The notes under the pieces: model-generated
What the model was told of the DNA's origin: nothing
What the model saw: only the letters and a program-made list of their open reading frames with translations
Databases searched by the model: none
Program-made: the position numbers and the translations under genes
Assembly (NCBI GenBank): GCA_002358835.1
Contig: DEPP01000116.1
Location: 63,820 to 82,431 of the forward strand
Reading direction: 5' to 3'
DNA: 18,612 nt
Source: Bacteroidales bacterium UBA3389
Lineage (GTDB): Bacteria > Bacteroidota > Bacteroidia > Bacteroidales > P3
Shown here: positions 6,365 to 13,908 of the stretch, piece after piece
How positions within the stretch are numbered: the first letter of the stretch is position 1
Layout of the letters: the number at the start of each line of letters is the position of its first letter

Positions 6365-7764
6365 ATCTCCAATACTGCTCCTTTTTCAGGGATATAGACG
6401 TTTTTGTAGCCGTTTTCTTGCAATGTCTGTGCGAGATTGTTTTGTGTTTCTTCTTCTCCGTGGACTAAAATCAGTTTTTGGATTTTTGATTTGTCTTGGC
6501 AAGATAGGTAACGTAGCAATTCGTTTTTGTCGGCGTGTGCAGAATAAGCGTCAATCCTCCTTATCTCGGCATTAACTTTGTGCCTGATGCCGAAAATCGA
6601 AACATACTGATCACCTCTTAGGATTTTAGCTCCCAAAGTCGTAGGTGCACAATAACCAACGCTTAATATGGTTGTACGATTGTTTTCGATGTTGTTTGAA
6701 ATATGGTGTTTGATTCTTCCTGCTTCCATCATACCGCTCGCTGAAATGATGATGCAAGGAATTCGAGTGTAGTTCAGTTGCTTTGATTCGGCGGTTGAAC
6801 GAACATAATGTAGCTTTTCAAATCCGAAAGGATCAGGATCCTCTTTCATAAACTCCTTTATATTGTCGTTAAAGCATTCTTCGTGCAATCGCATTATGTT
6901 TGTAGCACTCATACTTAGCGGACTATCGACATAAACCTCGATTTGAGGAAGTAGTTTCTTCTCCCAAAGTCGGTTGAGTGCATAAATTATTTCTTGAGCT
7001 CTGCCGATTGCAAAAGACGGAATAAGAAGTTTTCCTTTCTTCTTGCAACATGTATCGATAACAGCTCGCAATAATTCTTGTTCGCTTCTATCCACATCAC
7101 TATGTTCGCGATCTCCATAGGTGCTTTCCATTATCATGTAATCCACTTGCTCGAATTTTTGAGGGACTCTTAGGATGCGTTTTGTGTATCTTCCGACATC
7201 TCCGCTAAATCCTATTTTGACTACGCTATTGTCTTCTTTCTTTATGCTTAAAACAACAGTTGCACTACCGAGAATATGACCGTTGTCGGTAAATCGTATA
7301 GATGTTTCCTCATCTAAAAAGAAAGTCTTGCCGTATGGAACAGAAACAAAACAGTTCATTGCATCTCTTGCATCACTTACTGTATATATCGGCTCAACAG
7401 GAGGAAGCCCTTGTTTGGCTCTTTTTTTGTTAAAGGTCTTTGTATCGAATTCTTGAATGTTTGCCGAGTCTTGTAGCATTATTGCACAGAGGTCACGTGT
7501 TGCAGGTGTGGAATAAATCGTTCCATTAAAGCCATTTTTTACTATATACGGAATTAATCCCGAGTGATCAATGTGCGGATGAGACAAAATGAGATAATCG
7601 ATTTCGCTTGGCTCAAATCCCAATTCTCTATTCAAGCTATCTGTTTCCAATCCTTTACCTTGATACATTCCGCAGTCCAAAAGGATTTTTTTACCCTTAG
7701 GAGTAGTTATCAAATGTTTGCTTCCGGTTACTTCTTTGGCAGCTCCCAAAAATTGTATATTCAT
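6361..7764 (-). CDS. Metallo-beta-lactamase fold, beta-CASP family nuclease (RNA processing)
   Basis: This 467-residue protein has the two-zinc site: SHPHIDHSG (His62, His64, Asp66, His67), GHILGSA (His163) and FSGDVGR (Asp189). It also has the beta-CASP motifs ESTYGDREH (Glu213), SASGMMEAGR near HH, and SAHADK. This set is typical of RNA nucleases related to the CPSF-73 and RNase J groups; the bacterial relatives are usually annotated as MBL-fold RNA metallohydrolases. The start is set at ATG 7764 (MNIQFLGAAKEVTGS), where the fold begins. The in-frame ATG at 7824 lies upstream of a -7 box (7796-7803), so it would not be in that mRNA. It is the first gene of the unit with the thioredoxin-like gene and aroQ, with ATGA overlap to the next. 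The exact RNA target cannot be read from sequence. Confidence 0.88.
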   Translation of the reverse strand: MNIQFLGAAKEVTGSKHLITTPKGKKILLDCGMYQGKGLETDSLNRELGFEPSEIDYLILSHPHIDHSGLIPYIVKNGFNGTIYSTPATRDLCAIMLQDSANIQEFDTKTFNKKRAKQGLPPVEPIYTVSDARDAMNCFVSVPYGKTFFLDEETSIRFTDNGHILGSATVVLSIKKEDNSVVKIGFSGDVGRYTKRILRVPQKFEQVDYMIMESTYGDREHSDVDRSEQELLRAVIDTCCKKKGKLLIPSFAIGRAQEIIYALNRLWEKKLLPQIEVYVDSPLSMSATNIMRLHEECFNDNIKEFMKEDPDPFGFEKLHYVRSTAESKQLNYTRIPCIIISASGMMEAGRIKHHISNNIENNRTTILSVGYCAPTTLGAKILRGDQYVSIFGIRHKVNAEIRRIDAYSAHADKNELLRYLSCQDKSKIQKLILVHGEEETQNNLAQTLQENGYKNVYIPEKGAVLEI

Positions 7765-7795
7765 ATTGCTTTTGCTTTTACTGCATATTTTGTGG

Positions 7796-7825
7796 CAAAG
7801 ATAAGATTTCTTTTCTTGAATCAAG
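7796..7825 (-). promoter_or_regulatory. Promoter of the beta-CASP nuclease unit
   Basis: On the minus strand TATCTTTG (7803-7796) is a perfect TAnnTTTG box, 31 bases before ATG 7764. CTTG (7825-7822), 18 bases upstream, is an imperfect -33 element. Confidence 0.65.
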
Positions 7826-7847
7826 TTTTTTTTCTCCGAAAAAGATG

Positions 7848-7855
7848 TAACTTTG
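7848..7855 (+). promoter_or_regulatory. Promoter -7 box of the lipoprotein unit
   Basis: TAACTTTG is a perfect -7 box, 31 bases before ATG 7887. The expected -33 position (about 7825-7828) reads GTTT and coincides with that of the divergent nuclease promoter, so the two may compete for polymerase. Confidence 0.6.
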
Positions 7856-7886
7856 CCGTCTGTTTGCTAATTTAACATTCTAAAGT

Positions 7887-8597
7887 ATGAAAAAAACGAA
7901 TTTATTATTAGGATTATTTTCATTAGTGTTGGTTTTTTGCGTGGTTTCTTGCGGAAAAAAAGACCAAAAAGCAAAAACCGATTCACGATTTACAACAAAA
8001 CAAGTAGAAATTACAGAAGAAAAACCAGAGTATTTGCTGAATGATATGTCTATTAGCGGATTTCGAGTTAATGATACCATAAACGGAATTAAGGTAAACT
8101 TGCTTTGCCCTGTTGTTAAAAGCAAAACGGCAGGATTTTCAACCAAATTGATTTACGAAATCTCCAATTCGTATTTCAAAAACTTTGTTGCAGAGGCCAA
8201 AGAAAAAGGAAAGAATGACAGTGTTTATCATCAGCTTAACATAAGAACGGTTTTTGTTAATTCGAAAGCAGGTCTTATCAGTTGCTTGATGGAAGAGAAA
8301 GTAAAATTTGTTGGAGAGGAAATTCGCAAGTCTTATTTTGGAGTAACATATAAGAAAACGGATGATAAGGCTTTGAGTTTTGCAGAAGTATTTCCAATAG
8401 ATGAAGCAAATTTTGATGAATTCAAACTATTGTTTTCTACAAAAGCAGATGCCTTATCCAAAAAAGATTTTGATGAATCTCAATTTGCAATCGGCAAAGA
8501 TTCGTTATATGTCTTTGTAGGTGGAAAAGAAAATGGTCAAACCAAGTTTTCTGCATCTATTCAATCAATAGAAGGATTTATTATCAATGGCAAATAG
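7887..8597 (+). CDS. Lipoprotein, possibly DUF3298/RsiV-like
   Basis: This 236-residue protein begins MKKTNLLLGL and has a hydrophobic core and a lipobox VVSC. Cys22 would therefore be lipidated (lgt, which makes that modification, is also in this window), leaving a soluble domain outside the cytoplasm. The mature part has alternating strands (GIKVNLLCPVV, IRTVFVNSKAGLISCLMEEKV, SYFGVTYKKTDDKALSFAEVF) that recall the DUF3298 domain of RsiV-type proteins, in which a conserved Tyr/Phe pattern precedes a 'dlF' motif. That family assignment is tentative. Its end overlaps the lysozyme start by 11 bases, so it is probably translationally coupled with a cell-wall enzyme. RsiV itself binds lysozyme in Bacillus; any parallel here is inference. 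Confidence 0.7.
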   Translation: MKKTNLLLGLFSLVLVFCVVSCGKKDQKAKTDSRFTTKQVEITEEKPEYLLNDMSISGFRVNDTINGIKVNLLCPVVKSKTAGFSTKLIYEISNSYFKNFVAEAKEKGKNDSVYHQLNIRTVFVNSKAGLISCLMEEKVKFVGEEIRKSYFGVTYKKTDDKALSFAEVFPIDEANFDEFKLLFSTKADALSKKDFDESQFAIGKDSLYVFVGGKENGQTKFSASIQSIEGFIINGK

Positions 8598-9375
8598 CAG
8601 AAAACAGGCTAAGAGAAGACGGAAGTTTGTTATTTGGTCTGTCGTTTGCCTTTTGCTTTTGGCAGTTGGCTATTTTGTTTACTCTTATGGCTTAGATTAT
8701 TACCGTAAATACTACGCTTGTCCCGGAGTAAAGATAGATTATTATCGTTACCCTGTAACCGGCATCGATGTGTCTTCGCATCAGGGAAATATTGATTGGA
8801 AAGAGGTTTATGATTCTAAGGTTTATTTTGCTTTTATCAAGGCTACCGAAGGTGAAAACTTCGTTGATAAACGTTTTACAAAGAATTGGAAAGAGGCAAA
8901 AGCAAATAATATAATCGTTGGGGCATATCACTTTTTCAGATTCAACAAAGAAGGTAAGGAACAGGCGTATAATTTCATCAATCGTGTGGAATTGACAGAG
9001 GAAGACCTGCCTCCTGTTTTGGATGTCGAGCTTTATGGTGGTAATAAGTATAGTGCAGAGACCAAAAGTAAAGTTATAAGTGAGATCTACAATTGTTTGA
9101 GGACATTGGAACGCCATTACGACAAACAACCTATAATATATACGAACGTGGAAACTTATCAGAATTTCATAAAAGGAAATTTCGATGATTACGATTTATG
9201 GTTGTGTAAATTGTGTAATGAACCGACAAGTGTGAAATGGAAATTCTGGCAGTATAATCACAAAGGTGATGTGCCGGGTATTCGTTCCGAAGTGGATTTG
9301 AACATATTCAATGGCAATTATTCCGATTTTATCAACTACATATATGGAAAGAATGAAAAGAATTCTGATTCTTGA
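8587..9375 (+). CDS. Membrane-anchored GH25 lysozyme (muramidase)
   Basis: This 262-residue protein has a basic N-terminus, one membrane segment (about residues 13-34) with no clear cleavage site, and a GH25 domain (about 57-250). Family motifs are GIDVSSHQGNIDW (Asp61), FIKATEG, GAYHFF, PPVLDVE (Asp146 and Glu148, the likely catalytic acids), WQYN and VDLNIFNG (Asp237). GH25 enzymes cut the MurNAc-GlcNAc bond of peptidoglycan. The N-terminal anchor suggests a role in cell-wall growth or turnover of the host itself; no holin or other phage gene is nearby. It overlaps the preceding lipoprotein by 11 bases and the following dehydrogenase by 23, so the three form one tight unit. Confidence 0.92.
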   Translation: MANSRKQAKRRRKFVIWSVVCLLLLAVGYFVYSYGLDYYRKYYACPGVKIDYYRYPVTGIDVSSHQGNIDWKEVYDSKVYFAFIKATEGENFVDKRFTKNWKEAKANNIIVGAYHFFRFNKEGKEQAYNFINRVELTEEDLPPVLDVELYGGNKYSAETKSKVISEIYNCLRTLERHYDKQPIIYTNVETYQNFIKGNFDDYDLWLCKLCNEPTSVKWKFWQYNHKGDVPGIRSEVDLNIFNGNYSDFINYIYGKNEKNSDS

Positions 9376-10279
9376 TAAAGGACATCCGATTTTGATAGAA
9401 AAACTTAGCGAAGCAGGTTTTGTAATCGATATACATACGGATTGGAGTCGTGAAGAGGTTATAAGCAATATAGAGAATTACGAGGGGATTATTGTTCGCA
9501 GTAAATTGGTTTTGGATTCGGAAATAATCGATAAGGCGAATCGCTTGCGTTGGATTGCGAGGATAGGAGCAGGAATGGACGCAATAGATGTTGATTATGC
9601 AGAAAGCAAGGGAATAGTTTGCTTAAATTCCCCGGAGGGTAATCGAACGGCAGTGGGGGAACATGCTTTGGGTTTGTTGCTTTGTTTGTTCGATAAGCTG
9701 ATAGTTGCAGACAGAGAGGTGAGACAAGGATTGTGGCAAAGGGAAGCGAATCGTGGATTGGAGATAGAGGGAAAGACGATAGGCATAATCGGTTATGGTA
9801 ATATGGGAAGAAGTTTTGCAAAGCGTCTTAGCGGATTTGATTGTAAGGTGTTGGCATACGATAAATATAAAAAAGGGTATTCGGATGATTATGCAACAGA
9901 GTGTGGTTTTGAAGAGTTGTTTAAGTGTTGTGATGTGTTGTCTTTGCATGTCCCTCTTACGGAAGAAACCAAGTTTATGGTAGATTATGATTTTCTTTCA
10001 CGTTTTGCAAAACCTATCTATTTGATAAATACTTCTCGTGGCAAGGTTGTAAAAATCAAAGACTTGTTACAAGCAATGAATGAAGGGAAAGTGTTGGGTG
10101 CAGGCTTGGATGTATTGGAATTTGAGGCGTTTTCGAATGAATTAGATGCTGTTCCGAATGAATTAAAGCAAATGTTTGAAAGAAATGACGTTGTTTTCTC
10201 TCCCCATGTTGCAGGTTGGACAAGGGAATCTCATTATAAACTTTCATATTATCTTGCAGAAAAAATAATATCTCTGTAA
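9353..10279 (+). CDS. D-2-hydroxyacid dehydrogenase (NAD-dependent)
   Basis: This 308-residue protein has the two-domain fold of the D-isomer-specific 2-hydroxyacid dehydrogenases. The nucleotide-binding motif GYGNMG (147-152) is followed by Asp170 at the end of the second strand, which suggests NAD. The catalytic triad is Arg229 (NTSRG), Glu258 (LDVLEFE) and His285 (SPHVAG). ARIGAGMDAID and the catalytic-domain edges resemble phosphoglycerate dehydrogenase, but the C-terminal ACT domain is absent and no serC is adjacent, so I do not call it serA. Glyoxylate/hydroxypyruvate reductase or another 2-ketoacid reductase is equally possible. ATG 9353 (MKRILILDKG) is preferred because GGAAAG lies just upstream; ATG 9344 and 9311 are alternatives. 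It overlaps the lysozyme gene by 23 bases. Confidence 0.85.
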   Translation: MKRILILDKGHPILIEKLSEAGFVIDIHTDWSREEVISNIENYEGIIVRSKLVLDSEIIDKANRLRWIARIGAGMDAIDVDYAESKGIVCLNSPEGNRTAVGEHALGLLLCLFDKLIVADREVRQGLWQREANRGLEIEGKTIGIIGYGNMGRSFAKRLSGFDCKVLAYDKYKKGYSDDYATECGFEELFKCCDVLSLHVPLTEETKFMVDYDFLSRFAKPIYLINTSRGKVVKIKDLLQAMNEGKVLGAGLDVLEFEAFSNELDAVPNELKQMFERNDVVFSPHVAGWTRESHYKLSYYLAEKIISL

Positions 10280-10337
10280 AAGAAAATAAGACAACTTTAA
10301 TTACATTTTTTACTTTCTTTTTTATGCTGAAATAACT

Positions 10338-10505
10338 CTTGATTTCGCTAAATTCTTTCTTGATTTCAGTAAAATGATTCTTTGTTTTAGAAAAATAAAA
10401 TCAAGATTCAGTCGAGCGAAATCAAGAAACAATTTTCTGTTTTTAAGATTCAGAAAAACTTTTCTTTGAATTATTTTGTGAAATTTGATTTAGGAAATAA
10501 GAAAA
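10338..10505. repeat. 21-base periodic array upstream of thrS
   Basis: Eight units begin at 10338, 10359, 10380, 10401, 10422, 10443, 10464 and 10485, exactly 21 bases apart. The first eight bases read CTTGATTT, CTTGATTT, CTTTGTTT, TCAAGATT, TCAAGAAA, TTAAGATT, CTTTGAAT and TTGATTTA, so TCTTGA-type and TCAAGA-type cores alternate in orientation at a fixed phase. The segment 10400-10439 matches 16129-16168 at 39 of 40 bases. The last unit overlaps the possible -33 element of the thrS promoter. The rest of the 297-base gap (10280-10337) is AT-rich, and I see nothing in it. Confidence 0.75.
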
Positions 10506-10518
10506 AGTTGTACCTTTG
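10484..10518 (+). promoter_or_regulatory. Promoter of the thrS-rplS cluster
   Basis: TACCTTTG at 10511-10518 is a perfect -7 box. TTTG at 10484-10487 is a possible -33 element, but its 23-base spacing is wide. The leader to ATG 10577 is about 55 bases and holds a small hairpin (GCAC 10518-10521 with GTGC 10531-10534). I see no T-box-like structure. Confidence 0.55.
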
Positions 10519-10576
10519 CACGGATTTTTTGTGCGGTGGAATGTAGTGCAGAAAAGAGATTTAATAAAGAGGATAT

Positions 10577-12511
10577 ATGATAAACATAACATTACCAGAT
10601 GGTTCTGTAAAGCAATTTGAAGGAAATATAACTCCTTTGGACGTTGCAAAAAGTATAAGTGAAGGTCTTGCAAGGAACGTTTTGTGCGCTTCAATCGATG
10701 GAAATGTCGTAGAATTAAGCAGAACGATAACCCAAGATTGTGCTTTGAAATTATATACTTGGAATGATGCAGAGGGAAAACAAACATTTTGGCATTCTTC
10801 TGCCCATTTGCTTGCAGCAGCTGTTTTAGAATTATATCCGAATGCAAAATTCGGAATAGGACCTGCAATAGAAAACGGGTTCTATTACGATATCGACTTT
10901 GGTGATAAGGTGCTTTCGAGCGAGGATTTCTCAAAGATAGAATCCAAAATGGCGGAAATCGTTAAGCGTTCTGTGTCTTTGGTCAGAAAAGAAGTGTCTA
11001 AGGCTGAGGCATTGAAGTGGTTTGAAGCTAAAGGCGAGGTATACAAAGTTGAATTGATAAACGATTTGGAAGACGGTACGATAACATTCTATGAAAGTGG
11101 TGATTTCGTAGATTTGTGTCGTGGACCGCACTTGGTGGATTTTAGCCCGATAAAGGCAATCAAGGTTTTGTCGCTTGCAGGTGCTTATTGGAGAGGTGAT
11201 GAAAAGAGAAAGCAATTGACAAGATTGTACGCCATTACTTTCCCAAAGAAGAAAGAACTTGACGAATACCTGCTTATGTTGGAGGAAGCGAAGAAACGCG
11301 ACCACAGAAAGCTTGGAAAGGAGTTGGAATTGTTTACTTTCTCTCAAAGTGTTGGGCAAGGATTACCTCTATGGTTGCCAAAGGGAACGGAATTACGCCT
11401 AAGATTAGAATCATTCCTTAGAAAGGTACAAAAGAAATACGGATACCAACAAGTGATTACTCCACATATAGGAGATGTTCATTTGTATAAGACATCGGGA
11501 CACTACCAAAAGTATGGTCAAGACTCATTCCGTACAATCACAACTCCGTTTGAGGGTGAGGAATATATGTTGAAACCGATGAATTGTCCTCATCATGTTG
11601 AGATATACAAGTCTAAACCTCATTCATACAAGGATCTTCCTGTCAGATTGGCTGAATTTGGAACTGTTTACAGATATGAGCAGTCGGGAGAGTTGCACGG
11701 ATTGACTCGTGTAAGGTCTTTTACACAAGATGACGCACATATTTTCTGTACTCCTGAGCAATTGAAGGATGAATTCTGTAAAGTGATTGACATTGTTTTG
11801 TATATATTCAAGACATTGAAGTTTGATAATTTTACAGCACAGATTTCATTGAGAGATCCTTCAAATACCGAAAAGTATATAGGAAGTGATGATGTTTGGG
11901 ATAAAGCAGAGAGAGCAATTATCGAAGCATCGGCAGAGCGTGGATTGAATACTGTAAGCGAAATAGGAGAAGCAGCGTTTTATGGTCCAAAGTTGGACTT
12001 CATGGTTAAAGATGCACTTGGAAGAAAATGGCAACTTGGAACAATACAAGTTGATTACAATCTTCCGGAACGCTTTGACCTTGAATACACAGGGGCAGAT
12101 AACCAAAAGCATCGCCCAATCATGATTCACCGTGCTCCATTTGGTTCGATGGAACGTTTTGTTGCTGTGTTGATTGAGCATACTGCAGGAAAATTCCCTC
12201 TATGGCTTACACCTGAACAATTCATCATCTTACCGATCTCAGAAAAGTATGAAGAATATGCAAAGAATGTTCTTGCGAAATTGGAAGAGTTAGATTTGAG
12301 AGGAAGTATTGACAACAGAAATGAAAAGACCGGAAAGAAGATTCGCGATGCCGAAATGGCAAAGATTCCTTTCATGTTGATAGTTGGAGAAAAAGAAGAA
12401 GGAGAAGGCTTAGTTTCTGTTCGTAAACATACAGAGGGAGACTTGGGAGCAATGAAAATTGAGGCGTTTGCCGATTTGGTAAACTCAATGGTTAAAGAAG
12501 AATTGAAGTAA
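10577..12511 (+). CDS. thrS: Threonyl-tRNA synthetase
   Basis: This 644-residue enzyme charges tRNA-Thr. The domains are in the usual order: TGS (about residues 1-61, MINITLPDGSVKQFEG), the editing domain with HSSAH (His73, His77), and the class II core. In the core are MNCPHH (zinc Cys), the motif 2 region FGTVYRYEQSGELHGLTRVR with the zinc/substrate segment FTQDDAH, and motif 3 (HRAPFGSMERF). The anticodon-binding domain is at about 545-640. The length is standard. GAGGATAT before the ATG is a fair ribosome binding site. It leads the classic thrS-infC-rpmI-rplT order and starts about 55 bases after its promoter. No residue looks abnormal. Confidence 0.97.
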   Translation: MINITLPDGSVKQFEGNITPLDVAKSISEGLARNVLCASIDGNVVELSRTITQDCALKLYTWNDAEGKQTFWHSSAHLLAAAVLELYPNAKFGIGPAIENGFYYDIDFGDKVLSSEDFSKIESKMAEIVKRSVSLVRKEVSKAEALKWFEAKGEVYKVELINDLEDGTITFYESGDFVDLCRGPHLVDFSPIKAIKVLSLAGAYWRGDEKRKQLTRLYAITFPKKKELDEYLLMLEEAKKRDHRKLGKELELFTFSQSVGQGLPLWLPKGTELRLRLESFLRKVQKKYGYQQVITPHIGDVHLYKTSGHYQKYGQDSFRTITTPFEGEEYMLKPMNCPHHVEIYKSKPHSYKDLPVRLAEFGTVYRYEQSGELHGLTRVRSFTQDDAHIFCTPEQLKDEFCKVIDIVLYIFKTLKFDNFTAQISLRDPSNTEKYIGSDDVWDKAERAIIEASAERGLNTVSEIGEAAFYGPKLDFMVKDALGRKWQLGTIQVDYNLPERFDLEYTGADNQKHRPIMIHRAPFGSMERFVAVLIEHTAGKFPLWLTPEQFIILPISEKYEEYAKNVLAKLEELDLRGSIDNRNEKTGKKIRDAEMAKIPFMLIVGEKEEGEGLVSVRKHTEGDLGAMKIEAFADLVNSMVKEELK

Positions 12512-12536
12512 ACAAAATATAGTATTAACAAATTAT

Positions 12537-12542
12537 AGGAGG
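12537..12542 (+). promoter_or_regulatory. Strong Shine-Dalgarno site of infC
   Basis: AGGAGG is a perfect anti-16S match in a genome whose other genes here have weak or no such sites. It lies 8 bases before ATA 12551 and 5 before ATC 12548, and no ATG, GTG or TTG is at a useful distance in frame. It therefore marks a non-AUG start. Confidence 0.75.
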
Positions 12543-12550
12543 AAAGCATC

Positions 12551-13102
12551 ATAGCAACACCACAGCAAACTTTTAGAGGCAGAGGACCTCAGAAAAAGGT
12601 AGAACAACATAGAATAAATGAAAGAATAGAAGCCCCTACTGTGAGAGTAGTGGGAGAAGGTGTAGAAACAGGAATCTATTCTTTGAGAGAGGCTTTGAAA
12701 ATGGCTGAAGAAGCCGAGCTCGACTTGGTTGAAATATCACCGAACGCAAACCCGCCGGTTTGTAAGTTGGTTGACTATCAGAAATTGTTGTACGAGCAAA
12801 AGAAGAAACAAAAAGAGATAAAAGCCAAATCGGCAAAGATTGTAGTGAAAGAAATACGTCTCGGACCGCAAACAGATGAGCACGATTTCAATTTCAAGTT
12901 GAAGCATGCAATACGTTTTTTGCAAGATGGCAATAAGGTGAGAGTTGATGTTTTCTTTAAGGGAAGAACGATTGTTTACAAGGAGCAGGGGGAAACTCAG
13001 TTGTTAAAATTTGCAGAAGCTTTGTTGGAATATGGCAAACCTGAGCAAATGCCGAAGTTGGAAGGCAAAAGAATGATAATGATCATTGCTCCTAAAAAAT
13101 AA
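12551..13102 (+). CDS. infC: Translation initiation factor IF-3, non-AUG start
   Basis: IF-3 binds the 30S subunit, keeps it apart from 50S and proofreads the start codon. From ATA 12551 the protein has 183 residues, the usual length. It begins with a basic tail (ATPQQTFRGRGPQKK), then HRINERIEAPTVRVVGEGVE, the N-domain (DLVEISPNANPPVCKLVDY), a charged linker helix (LLYEQKKKQKEIKAK) and the C-domain (KEIRLGPQTDEHDFNFK, VFFKGRTIVYKEQG). Starting at GTG 12641 would lose the conserved RINE segment. E. coli infC uses AUU so that IF-3 can repress its own mRNA; AUA (or AUC at 12548) here suggests the same control. The gene sits 39 bases after thrS. Confidence 0.92.
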   Translation: MATPQQTFRGRGPQKKVEQHRINERIEAPTVRVVGEGVETGIYSLREALKMAEEAELDLVEISPNANPPVCKLVDYQKLLYEQKKKQKEIKAKSAKIVVKEIRLGPQTDEHDFNFKLKHAIRFLQDGNKVRVDVFFKGRTIVYKEQGETQLLKFAEALLEYGKPEQMPKLEGKRMIMIIAPKK

Positions 13103-13173
13103 AACAAAGATTTGTTGCGACGAAACAAAGAATCGTTGAAGCGAAATCAAGAAAGAAAAAATTGAAGCGAAGA
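13100..13173. repeat. Short 21-base periodic array between infC and rpmI
   Basis: Four units start at 13100 (TAAAACAAAGA), 13121 (CGAAACAAAGA), 13142 (CGAAATCAAGA) and 13163 (TGAAGCGAAGA), 21 bases apart. The first overlaps the infC stop codon. GCGAAATCAAGAAA (13141-13154) is shared with the arrays at 10338 and 16127. This one must lie inside the operon mRNA if the cluster is cotranscribed. Confidence 0.6.
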
Positions 13174-13223
13174 AAAATCGCGATATAGTTAATAATAGTA
13201 TAAACAAATTAGAAAGGACGAAA

Positions 13224-13412
13224 ATGCCAAAGATGAAAACCAAATCAGCTGCAAAGAAGCGTTTTGCAGTAACAGGTTCAGGCAGAATCAAACGTAAGCA
13301 TGCTTACCACAGTCACATTCTTACAAAGAAGTCAATCAAAAGAAAGAGAATATTGGCTTCAACATGTGTGTTGAGCAATGCTGATGAGAGAACAATCAGA
13401 GAAATGATTTAA
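13224..13412 (+). CDS. rpmI: 50S ribosomal protein L35
   Basis: This 62-residue, highly basic protein has the family start MPKMKTKSAAKKRFAVTGSG, then KRKHAYHSHILTKKS and a Lys/Arg-rich middle. It is part of the 50S subunit. AGAAAGGACGAAA upstream is a plausible ribosome binding site. The 121-base gap after infC is long for this operon and holds the repeat array. The gap to rplT (112 bases) is also longer than usual and shows no clear structure to me. In E. coli a leader element before rpmI lets L20 repress the operon; I cannot confirm an equivalent here. Confidence 0.96.
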   Translation: MPKMKTKSAAKKRFAVTGSGRIKRKHAYHSHILTKKSIKRKRILASTCVLSNADERTIREMI

Positions 13413-13524
13413 GAGATTCTGTAAAAAAAAGAAAAAGTTAAAGGTAATTGTTAACCATTGTATTCAGCCAAACAAGAGTCTCAAATAAGAAAAGAGACCG
13501 CTGATACGAAAAAAAATTAAAATT

Positions 13525-13872
13525 ATGCCAAGAGCAGTAAATGCAGTAGCGTCAAGAGCAAGACGTAAAAAGATTTTGAATCGCACCAAAGGTTATTGGG
13601 GCAGAGGTAAAAACGTATGGACCGTAGCTAAAAACAAATGGGAAAAAGGTCAAACATACGCTTACAGAGACAGAAAAAACAAAAAGAGAGAGTTTAGAGC
13701 ATTGTGGATAAACAGAATCAATGCTGCATGTCGTTTGAACGATGTATCGTATTCTGTGTTCATAGGTTTGCTTCACAAGAACAACATAGCATTAAACAGA
13801 AAAGTCTTAGCAGACTTGGCTATGAACCATCCTGAAGCGTTCAAGGCTGTTGTTAATCAAGTGAAGAAGTAG
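13525..13872 (+). CDS. rplT: 50S ribosomal protein L20
   Basis: This 115-residue basic protein matches L20 along its whole length: MPRAVNAVASRARRKKILN, RTKGYWGRGKNVWTVAK, YRDRKNKKREFRALWINRIN and the C-terminal RNA-binding part (VFIGLLHKNNIALNRKVLADLA). L20 binds 23S rRNA early in 50S assembly and in several bacteria also represses its own operon. It follows rpmI as expected, and rplS starts 36 bases later. Confidence 0.97.
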   Translation: MPRAVNAVASRARRKKILNRTKGYWGRGKNVWTVAKNKWEKGQTYAYRDRKNKKREFRALWINRINAACRLNDVSYSVFIGLLHKNNIALNRKVLADLAMNHPEAFKAVVNQVKK

Positions 13873-13908
13873 TCGATAATATTAAAATTAGGAAAGGAGA
13901 CATAGAGT

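Noticed and set aside
8587..9375. Prophage endolysin
   Set aside because: The GH25 protein has an N-terminal membrane anchor and lies in a unit with chromosomal-type genes. No holin, tail or capsid gene is near.
10519..10576. T-box or other riboswitch before thrS
   Set aside because: The leader is only about 55 bases with one 4-base-pair hairpin. No T-box sequence or terminator/antiterminator pair is visible.
12641..13102. infC starting at GTG 12641
   Set aside because: It would remove the conserved HRINERI segment and ignore the perfect AGGAGG at 12537.
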